Assembly (NCBI RefSeq): GCF_002150505.1
Contig: NZ_MSSV01000018.1
Span: forward strand, 38,636 to 102,635
DNA length: 64,000 nt
Direction of reading: 5' to 3'
Source: Algoriphagus ratkowskyi
GTDB taxonomy: Bacteria > Bacteroidota > Bacteroidia > Cytophagales > Cyclobacteriaceae
The notes under the pieces are model-generated. The model did not search any database, was not told the origin of the DNA, and worked only from the letters and a program-made list of their open reading frames with translations. Below, in pieces: positions 51,922-59,315 of this stretch. The position numbers were made by a program, and so were the translations under genes. Numbering within the stretch: the first letter of the stretch is position 1; each line of letters begins with the position of its first letter.

Positions 51922-54900
51922 CCTTCACCCCCTTCTACAATCCTAATCTCCTCCTCTGTCAATCCATATAACTCATACACCAATTGATCGATTTCTGCAT
52001 CGATGCGGTTGATTTCGGATTGGAGAGCGAGGGCTTTTTGTTTTTGTTCGGTGAAGTAAGCCATCCATTCGGCTTCTTCGCCTAGACTCAACTTCACCTT
52101 GGCTTTCTTCAGCTCTCCCAAGAATCCCTTGAAATCCAAGTCCGGCCAGTGCTGTAGTTTGGTAGATGGTTTTTCTATCGAGAATTTGGATTGAATTAGG
52201 TTAATAAATGATGATTCACCCTTTTGTTTCTGATCAATAACATCCATTATTGAATCTACCAATTCAATTATATTTCCTTGTTGATTTGCAGATACAATCT
52301 TTATTGGTATTTCTGAAAGAGGTTTGTTGAAATATTCACGAGAAGCACCTTTTGATTTTCCTATAAACCCATAAAACCAATCCAGTAATTTAGAATTTAA
52401 TAACGCTAACAAATATTTCATTGAGAATTCTACATTTGCTTTTAGAACCAAAATACGTATGTCACCTCCGTCATTAAAAAATTGTTGATTATCATAGGCA
52501 AACCGATTATTTACCGCTCTGTAAGGTACTATTAATTTTTCATGAGAATCAAAGAGAGCTTTATCTCTTGGTCTTTCAAGCCTAAACCATGAATAAATTC
52601 CCTTAGCAGCCTCATTACGAGAAGATAATTCATCTTTAAATTGATTCAAATAGAAATTGATATTTGGAAAGTTTTCCAACTCTGTATTGTTATCAGTATA
52701 TATTAGGTAGTTTCCTCGTTCAACAAAAGAATACCTGTTTATGTCACCATTTTTTACATTTTTGCGTAAAAGTTCATTTTCAAAATGAGCCATTTCTGCA
52801 TATTCATAATCTATTGTGAAAACACTATTTTTGCCTGAAGTGGATCCCTTTTCTATCTCGCAAATATCACCTAGAAACTTTGAGTCTATATGTATTTTAT
52901 TAATTATTATCTGATTTACACTATTTGCAATTACCCACTTGTTTGATTGGTTTACTCTCTCTAATTCACAAAATGTATATCCATTTACTAGATCAACCAA
53001 CTTCAATGACTCATTATCATTATATGTGTAAAACTGCATAAATTCAGTCTTTGTAATTTTCTTAGCAAAAACTAATGTAGTATGAACATTAGCATCTTCA
53101 AAAACCAGCTCTTTTTCAAAATTCACTATAATTTCTAAATGCTTATTCAAGAATAGACGAAGTTTATCTGCATAATCATTCCCTAAAAAATAATTGGAAG
53201 TAATTACACCATAAGTCCCTGAATCATTAATAATATCTATTCCTTTGTATATAAAATAGTACATTAAATCATTATAACCAGTATGGATTTCCGAGTATTT
53301 GATTTTCAAATAATCATGAATATCAGGTAATGTATTAATATTAACATAAGGCGGATTCCCAATCACCGCATCAAAACCTCCTTTGGTAAATACCTGAGGG
53401 AATTCAGCTTCCCAGTGGAATGCCAAGTCACCTGCTACTTCGGGATCATCGATCAGGCTGTTTCCTACTTTGATATTAGAACTTAGGCTGCTGAGTTTTC
53501 TGCCTTTCTTGGCAGTGCGTAGCCATAGGGAAAGTCGGGCGATCTCCACGGATTCCTCGTTGATATCTACTCCGAAGATATTGCGCTCCAGAATGTGGTT
53601 TTCCACATTGGGTAGCACCATAGGCGTACCGAAAAGCAGGGATTCGAGTTCGTCCAGGTAACGATGCTCGGCCATGAGAAACTCCAGCGCTTGGTTGAGG
53701 AATGCCCCCGATCCACAGGCAGGATCACAGATGGTTATTTCGAGTAGCCAGTTGCGGTAGCTGTCGAGTTTATCTTTCAGGTCGGCACGTTTCTTCTTAG
53801 ACTTTTTCCCTTCTCCGAATTCCTCATCGACCAGCTTGACCTCGGCTTTCTTTTCCGCGCAGAGCTTGCCCACGGTATTGTCCACGATGTACTTGGTGAT
53901 GTATTTGGGAGTGTAAAACACCCCGTCTTTCTTGCGCTTGGTTTTGGATTTGTCCACTTGCTCTCCCGCAAGATGGGCACGGACATTCTCTATATCATTT
54001 AAGCTATGCTCGAAGATATGCCCGAGGATATTGGTATCTACCTCGGTATCGAAATCATACTCAGAGAGCTTGATGGTGTGTTTTTTGAGCAGTTGATCGT
54101 CTATCAGCAAGCCATCCAGCAAAGGGTCTGGCGCAAATAAACCTCCATTATACGCATGGATTTCGGCTTTTCCAGGGATGGCCCTGCCGCTGTTCATGTA
54201 GCCGAAGTACTTTTTGAAGCGATCATAGAGCGGACGGTACTCGTCCAGTTCGGCTAGCTTCTCCCACTGCTTGGCAATCTCGGAGATGCTATTTGGTGGG
54301 AGCAGTCCTTTGTCCTCCGCAAAGAAGATAAAGAGAAAGCGATCCAGCAGCTTCTGGCTTTTCTTATAGAGCAGCAATTCGTCCACCTCAGGATTTTTGA
54401 TAACCATATCCTGCCAAAGATCCTGCTTGAAGGAGGAGTAATCTGAGTAGAGTTTCTTGGTGACCTGCTCCTCTACAAGTAGGGATTCGGTTTTGATCTT
54501 CTCAGGAATTCTATTGAGCAGATTTTCCTTTTCCAATAGGAGCCAGAGAAGTTCGAAGCGCTCACGACTTAGGGTAAATAGGTGGAATTCCTCATGATCG
54601 ACCGCATTGTGGATGTAGAATCGCAGTTTTTCAAAGTTGCTGGTAATCACAAAAACACATTCAGGCTGGTTGTTTTTATAATTAAATGCCTGATCCCTAA
54701 TCTTGTCTAGGTCTTTGGTATCCGTTCCTTTCAGTTCGATCACCGCCAAGGCCTTTCCATCTTTTAAGATTGCCCCATCGGTTTTCTTGGCATCCTTTAT
54801 ATTCTTTAGCTCCGTGGTCAGGTTGTATTCCGGATTGGGGTTGATCGTATAGCCCAGAATATTCACAAACATTTCCCTCAGAAACCCTTCCTGAAACTGC

Positions 54901-55040
54901 TCTTCTTTAGAGTTTCGGATATTTTCCTGAATCAGTGGGTTATAGAAATAAGTTTTATAAGCGTCGTAGGCAGTGGTGATCAAGGATTGATCTTGAGCAG
55001 AACTGTATTTTTTGAGAACGGAACTTTGAAAAAGAGGCAT
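51918..55040 (-). CDS. Type IIG-like restriction-modification enzyme (Eco57I-type)
   Basis: The 1040-residue protein fuses three parts. An N-terminal PD-(D/E)XK nuclease has D88 and E102-x-K104 (KKTDGAIL to VIELKGTD). A central N6-adenine methyltransferase has motif I DPACGSGAF from residue 439 and motif IV NPPY at 562-565. The C-terminal TaqI-like target-recognition region includes IYTDNNTELENFP and FNKPLSEIPIKIV, and the protein ends in helices. A single polypeptide that methylates and cuts is the Type IIG pattern. The methyltransferase and nuclease motifs all look intact, so it is probably active. The target site cannot be predicted. It is the first gene of an operon with two small membrane proteins. 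A BREX-type PglX is an alternative, but no other BREX genes are present. Confidence 0.9.
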   Translation of the reverse strand: MPLFQSSVLKKYSSAQDQSLITTAYDAYKTYFYNPLIQENIRNSKEEQFQEGFLREMFVNILGYTINPNPEYNLTTELKNIKDAKKTDGAILKDGKALAVIELKGTDTKDLDKIRDQAFNYKNNQPECVFVITSNFEKLRFYIHNAVDHEEFHLFTLSRERFELLWLLLEKENLLNRIPEKIKTESLLVEEQVTKKLYSDYSSFKQDLWQDMVIKNPEVDELLLYKKSQKLLDRFLFIFFAEDKGLLPPNSISEIAKQWEKLAELDEYRPLYDRFKKYFGYMNSGRAIPGKAEIHAYNGGLFAPDPLLDGLLIDDQLLKKHTIKLSEYDFDTEVDTNILGHIFEHSLNDIENVRAHLAGEQVDKSKTKRKKDGVFYTPKYITKYIVDNTVGKLCAEKKAEVKLVDEEFGEGKKSKKKRADLKDKLDSYRNWLLEITICDPACGSGAFLNQALEFLMAEHRYLDELESLLFGTPMVLPNVENHILERNIFGVDINEESVEIARLSLWLRTAKKGRKLSSLSSNIKVGNSLIDDPEVAGDLAFHWEAEFPQVFTKGGFDAVIGNPPYVNINTLPDIHDYLKIKYSEIHTGYNDLMYYFIYKGIDIINDSGTYGVITSNYFLGNDYADKLRLFLNKHLEIIVNFEKELVFEDANVHTTLVFAKKITKTEFMQFYTYNDNESLKLVDLVNGYTFCELERVNQSNKWVIANSVNQIIINKIHIDSKFLGDICEIEKGSTSGKNSVFTIDYEYAEMAHFENELLRKNVKNGDINRYSFVERGNYLIYTDNNTELENFPNINFYLNQFKDELSSRNEAAKGIYSWFRLERPRDKALFDSHEKLIVPYRAVNNRFAYDNQQFFNDGGDIRILVLKANVEFSMKYLLALLNSKLLDWFYGFIGKSKGASREYFNKPLSEIPIKIVSANQQGNIIELVDSIMDVIDQKQKGESSFINLIQSKFSIEKPSTKLQHWPDLDFKGFLGELKKAKVKLSLGEEAEWMAYFTEQKQKALALQSEINRIDAEIDQLVYELYGLTEEEIRIVEGGEG

Positions 55041-55128
55041 CTTCGGGTAATTGATAAAAATTGATTCCTAAAGATATCATTTACCCTGAAAACGAAAAGC
55101 AGTTTTTTTAATTCCTAATGCCTTCAGG

Positions 55129-55398
55129 TTATCCATTGAGATCGGCAGCAGTCTGACATTCGGTTGCCATGCCGTTTTGATCGATCCAATGGGCTTTGAA
55201 TTCGGTGTAGTTCTCGTTTATGAGCTCGTATAGTTTGATTCCTATATCTCCCGCTTCATTTGGCGTTCGGCATCCAGCCACGATTTGAACGGTGCCGTTT
55301 CCTAAGAAATCCCCCGTTACAATCCCATGACCTTCTTTAAGACTATCATCTAAGTACTCACGCTTTGGATGAATACTTTCTGATTTAATTGAGATCCT
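55129..55398 (-). pseudogene. Fragment of an FG-GAP/VCBS-repeat protein
   Basis: The frame reads ISIKSESIHPKREYLDDSLK, EGHGIVTGDFLGNGTVQIVA, GCRTPNEAGDIGIKLYELIN and ends in QNGMATECQTAADLNG then a stop. This matches the middle of large FG-GAP proteins (GH-x-DFxGNGxxQIVAGWR and DQNGMATEDLxxADLNGDG). A tryptophan is replaced by cysteine in GCRTP, and both ends are missing: about 90 residues remain of a protein that is normally several hundred long. The surrounding 580 bases (55041-55620) hold no other gene. Confidence 0.7.
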
Positions 55399-55620
55399 CC
55401 ACAGGCAGAGAAGCAATCTGATTTTTGAAATCTTGATGAGATTGCTTCAGAGCGAGGTGGATAGGGATGAATTTGGTGTCATGATGCCCTTCGCAATGAC
55501 GGGATTGGAAGTGCTCCATCTCGAGCTGTTCTTACAGACCACGGTTATAAACACAGATCATGGGGTGCAAATGGTATATACCCACTGCAACTTTGCCTAA
55601 GTCAGATCTGTTTAACAACC

Positions 55621-56196
55621 ATGCATACGCTTGAGCCATACTTTAACTGGAGAAATCTTTACATCGCTGCAGAAGATCCTCAATCTCCGTTTTTTGAATA
55701 TCAAAACAGTGAAGTTCATTTTACGGATTCCATCTACAATTTTCTGATTCACCCGCAGTGGGATAGCATGGAATCGGAGACGCTTTTTCTGAAAGTAATC
55801 TATGCAGACTATCAGCATGGTTTTGCTGTAATCGAATTGATGGGTGAGTGGAATGACCTGCTGAACAATGATATAATGACTTTGAAGAGAAATATCATTG
55901 AATTGATGATAGAAGAGGGCATCAACAAATACATTCTGATTTGTGAGAATGTGCTCAACTTCCACGGCGATCTGGAAGCTGATGATTACTACGACGAATG
56001 GCAAGATGAATTAGAAGACGGCTGGATTGTCATGCTAAACTTGCGTGATCATGTCTTGTCTGAAATGAGCAGGTTTGGTATAGACCGATACTTGGTCATG
56101 GGAGGTAAGCTAGATGATATGAGTTGGCGAACTCGTCACCCCAAGCAGCTTTTCGAAATAATTGATGCAGTTGTGATGCGAAGATTGGGTGGTTAG
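55621..56196 (+). CDS. Hypothetical protein, conserved-looking
   Basis: I cannot name a family for this 191-residue soluble protein. It is acidic and aromatic-rich, with a probable alpha/beta core: FLKVIYADYQHGFAVIELMG, ELMIEEGINKYILICENVL and a late ELEDGWIVMLNLRDHVLSEM segment. The alternation of strands and helices and an early NWRNLYIAAEDPQSPFF opening suggest a real gene rather than chance. It stands alone between the FG-GAP fragment and the second FtsX permease. An antisense ORF across it is a shadow. Confidence 0.75.
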   Translation: MHTLEPYFNWRNLYIAAEDPQSPFFEYQNSEVHFTDSIYNFLIHPQWDSMESETLFLKVIYADYQHGFAVIELMGEWNDLLNNDIMTLKRNIIELMIEEGINKYILICENVLNFHGDLEADDYYDEWQDELEDGWIVMLNLRDHVLSEMSRFGIDRYLVMGGKLDDMSWRTRHPKQLFEIIDAVVMRRLGG

Positions 56197-56211
56197 TTTT
56201 TTGTTCTTCAC

Positions 56212-56234
56212 TTGGTCTGGGGGACACAGACCAA
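56212..56234. repeat. Hairpin repeat, GTGTC-loop family, copy 4
   Basis: TTGGTCTG (56212-56219) pairs perfectly with CAGACCAA (56227-56234) around a 7-base loop; on the minus strand the centre reads GTGTCCCC. It starts 16 bases after the stop of the hypothetical gene. No T tract follows. Confidence 0.5.
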
Positions 56235-56308
56235 ACCGAAACAAGTTACCAAAAACCAGAAAATCAATCTTCGTATTTTTCTAATTCTCAATCATTATCG
56301 ACCGCAAG

Positions 56309-56324
56309 CGAACAAAATTGTTCG
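56309..56324. repeat. Second copy of the CGAACAAAATTGTTCG palindrome
   Basis: This 16-bp perfect palindrome is identical to 16654-16669 and is also preceded by AAGCG. It lies in the 422-base gap (56197-56618) before the second FtsX permease gene. The rest of that gap shows a low-complexity stretch (GAATGTAGAACGTCGAATGA near 56549) and nothing else I can name. Confidence 0.55.
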
Positions 56325-56618
56325 ATAGATTTTTTATTAAAAGTGTTTTTCCTATCTGGTACACCCGTTCCGAGGGTTTTTGGATGGCATAAAAGTGGGA
56401 TTGTATAGGACGTAATTGTGTGATCATTGCGTCATTGAAACAGTCGAAGGATTGACTTATGCTGTTTCTTAATATCACGATCAGATTGCTTCGATCGTTC
56501 AATGAAGCAAACCTTAAAATAGGAAGGTGGCGAACTACAAATAATAATGAATGTAGAACGTCGAATGATGAATGTAGAAGTTCAGAAATTAGTAAGAATC
56601 ATATAAGTCTAGAAAAAA

Positions 56619-59045
56619 ATGTGGAAAAACTACCTTAAAATCGGCTGGAGAGTTTTGAAGAAAAACAGACTCTACACAGTTCTCAATGTGCTGGGGCTGA
56701 CGATGGGGATTTCCGGGTTTTTGATGATTATGATTTTTATACAGGATGAGGTGAATTACGATCGCTTCTATCCAGATTCCGAATCGGTTTTTAGGATTAC
56801 TTCGCACTGGGGAGATTACAGCACGGCGAGTTATGCAACTGCGCCACCTTCACTCGGTCCGAGGATTCAAGCGGATATTCCTAAAGTGGAAGCTGTCACG
56901 CGGGTGCTGAAATGGAATGATTTCACGATTCAACCTGGTTCTGGGAATAATAAAGATCAGGTCTTCCGAGAGGAACATGTGTTCTATGCCGAGCCAAATT
57001 TCTTTGCCGTTTTTGATCTCAATTTGCTCGCGGGAAATAAGGATAAGGCTCTTGCAGATGCTCGTAATGTGGTTATCACGGAAAGCTTGGGGCATAAGTA
57101 CTTTGGTGATGTCTCTCCTTATGAGATGATCGGCAAGACCATTTTCATGGGGAGCAATAACCCTGATCCTAAGCAGATCGCTGGAGTGGTAGAGGATATT
57201 CCAGCTCAATCGCATTTTCATTTTGATATGCTGGTCTATGAGCCTGGGATGAATGCAGAGATTTTTGACTCCGAAAACTGGTCTTGGTCTATTCTTCATA
57301 CCTATGCGAAATTCCCTAAGGAAAAACAGCAGGTAGTCACTGAAAAGTTGGATCAGATGGTCGCGGCTTATGCTATCCCTACGATGGATGGCGAGGATGA
57401 GAATTCGGATTACAATCTGCAAGTCATGCCTGTGCAGGATATTCATCTGAACTCACACTTGCTTCGGGAGCATGAGGCAAACGGCTACCAGAGTTACATC
57501 TATATTTTTTCACTCGTTGCGGAATTCGTGCTGCTCTTGGCTTGTATCAATTTTATGAATTTGGCTACCGCCAAAGCTGGGCTTCGCTCCATGGAGGTAG
57601 GCGTGCGGAAAGTGATGGGATCGCAAAAATCCCAGTTAGTTTACCAGTTTCTTGTCGAGGCATTGATCCTTGTTTTGATTAGCGTGGTACTTTCTCTATT
57701 GGTAGTGTCGCTTTCCAATGGGCTTTTCAATCAGCTAACTGGTAAAAATCTACAGTTTGACCTCTTGCAAAACAGCATGATTTTGTGGATGTTTCCAGCA
57801 TTGATCATTATTCTTACGCTACTTTCGGGATTCTACCCAGCTTTTTACCTTTCCTCCTTCAAGCCACTTCAGATCATTACAAGGCAATTATCTGTAGGGA
57901 AAAACAGCCATAGTTTCAGGAATGGATTGGTAGTCTTCCAGTTTGCTACTTCACTTACTTTGATCATCTGCACCTTGCTTGTTCAGCGGCAGATGAGCTT
58001 TATCCAAAATTCAGATCCGGGTTTCGAACGGGATCAGTTAGTGATAATCCATAATGACGGTGAAATTCAAAACTCTCAGCGTGAAGACTTCAAAGGTCAT
58101 TTTGCATACAGCACCAATGTACAATCCCTGAGCTTTTCCACCGGAATTCCCATGTCTGGGCAATTTCAGATGCGCTCTTTTAAGCTTCCGACCAGTGAAC
58201 TCGAACAAGGGATGAATTGGTATGAAGGCGACGCTTCCTATTTGGATACCTATCAATTTAAACTGCTGGAGGGGCGAAACTTTGGAGAGACATCAGGTGC
58301 AGATCAAAACAAAGTGGTCATGAATGAGACTGCAGCTAAGCAGCTCGGGATTTCGGGTGATGCAGTTGGGCAGTTGATCATCAAAAATGCCGGTGAAAAT
58401 GACGAGGCTACACTGGAAGTGATAGGTTTGGTTGAAGATTTTAATTTTGAATCCTTTCGAAATGAGATCAAACCGCTGGTGATTGAATACATGAACGATT
58501 ACTTCCTTCGGGATTACATTTCGGTGAAAATCCAAGGTGGAAATATCGAAGCAGGAGTGGATGAGCTGAATGTGGCTTGGAAGAAATTTGAACCTAGAGT
58601 TCCGATGAATTACAGCTTCTTGGATGAGGATTTCGGTAGAGTGTATGAGTCTGAGATGAAAATGGCAAACCTGCTTCAGGTCTTGACAGGGATTTCGATT
58701 TTGATTGCCTGTCTGGGTTTATTTGGTTTGACGGCTTACACTACGGAGTTAAGAAACAAGGAAATTGGAATCCGGAAGGTCTTCGGGGCTACCATGCCTG
58801 AGATATTTATGATGCTTTCAGCTTCCTATTTCAAATTGATTCTGATATCCATGCTGATCGCTGTGCCGCTCGCGACGGTGTTTATGCAGCGCTGGTTGGA
58901 GGATTTTGCATATAAGACAGGGATTGAAATTTGGGTGATTGTGATGGCAATTGTGGCTTGCTTCGGATTGGCCTTGGCTACGATTTTCTTTCAGACTTAT
59001 AAGAGCATACGGGCGAATCCTGTGAAGGCCTTGAAGAGCGAATAA
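56619..59045 (+). CDS. FtsX/MacB-type ABC transporter permease
   Basis: The 808-residue protein starts MWKNYLKIGWRVLKKNRLYT, has one membrane helix, a MacB_PCD periplasmic domain (about 45-270) and an FtsX domain with AGLRSMEVGVRKVMGSQ. A second periplasmic domain and a second FtsX domain (ELRNKEIGIRKVFGATMPE near residue 708) follow. It is the same architecture as the permease at 16905 but clearly diverged. The C-terminal YKSIRANPVKALKSE is typical. No ATPase gene is next to it, so it must share one encoded elsewhere. The substrate is unknown. Confidence 0.93.
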   Translation: MWKNYLKIGWRVLKKNRLYTVLNVLGLTMGISGFLMIMIFIQDEVNYDRFYPDSESVFRITSHWGDYSTASYATAPPSLGPRIQADIPKVEAVTRVLKWNDFTIQPGSGNNKDQVFREEHVFYAEPNFFAVFDLNLLAGNKDKALADARNVVITESLGHKYFGDVSPYEMIGKTIFMGSNNPDPKQIAGVVEDIPAQSHFHFDMLVYEPGMNAEIFDSENWSWSILHTYAKFPKEKQQVVTEKLDQMVAAYAIPTMDGEDENSDYNLQVMPVQDIHLNSHLLREHEANGYQSYIYIFSLVAEFVLLLACINFMNLATAKAGLRSMEVGVRKVMGSQKSQLVYQFLVEALILVLISVVLSLLVVSLSNGLFNQLTGKNLQFDLLQNSMILWMFPALIIILTLLSGFYPAFYLSSFKPLQIITRQLSVGKNSHSFRNGLVVFQFATSLTLIICTLLVQRQMSFIQNSDPGFERDQLVIIHNDGEIQNSQREDFKGHFAYSTNVQSLSFSTGIPMSGQFQMRSFKLPTSELEQGMNWYEGDASYLDTYQFKLLEGRNFGETSGADQNKVVMNETAAKQLGISGDAVGQLIIKNAGENDEATLEVIGLVEDFNFESFRNEIKPLVIEYMNDYFLRDYISVKIQGGNIEAGVDELNVAWKKFEPRVPMNYSFLDEDFGRVYESEMKMANLLQVLTGISILIACLGLFGLTAYTTELRNKEIGIRKVFGATMPEIFMMLSASYFKLILISMLIAVPLATVFMQRWLEDFAYKTGIEIWVIVMAIVACFGLALATIFFQTYKSIRANPVKALKSE

Positions 59046-59150
59046 AGATAAGAGACGAGAGATAAAGAGACTAGAGATAGAGAGAATAGAGATAAAGAGA
59101 CTAGAGATAAAGAGACGAGAGATAGAGAGAATAGAGATAGGAGATACGAA
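59046..59150. repeat. Imperfect purine-rich tandem repeats after the permease
   Basis: The stretch is built from words such as AGATAAAGAGACTAGAGATA, AGAGACGAGAGATA and GAGAATAGAGATA, repeated several times with small changes. It begins right after the permease stop. Nearly all bases are A or G on the plus strand, so it could form unusual structures, but function is unknown. Confidence 0.75.
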
Positions 59151-59168
59151 TCAATCTCATGATGTGAA

Positions 59169-59204
<36 letters not shown>

Positions 59205-59315
59205 AAGCTTCAGCTATCCAGCCTACAACCACAATCATGACCTTTGATCATATTCTTGGCTAGTGTTTTTCAGATTTCTTTACCTTCAGGGCTTGAATGA
59301 AATTTAGTGAGCCCT

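Noticed and set aside
51918..55040. BREX or DISARM system
   Set aside because: Only the methylase-nuclease is present; no PglZ, BrxC, BrxL or DrmA-like neighbours are visible.
56850..57446. 198-residue minus-strand ORF
   Set aside because: It is fully antisense to the FtsX permease coding sequence, and its composition is that of a reverse-frame shadow.
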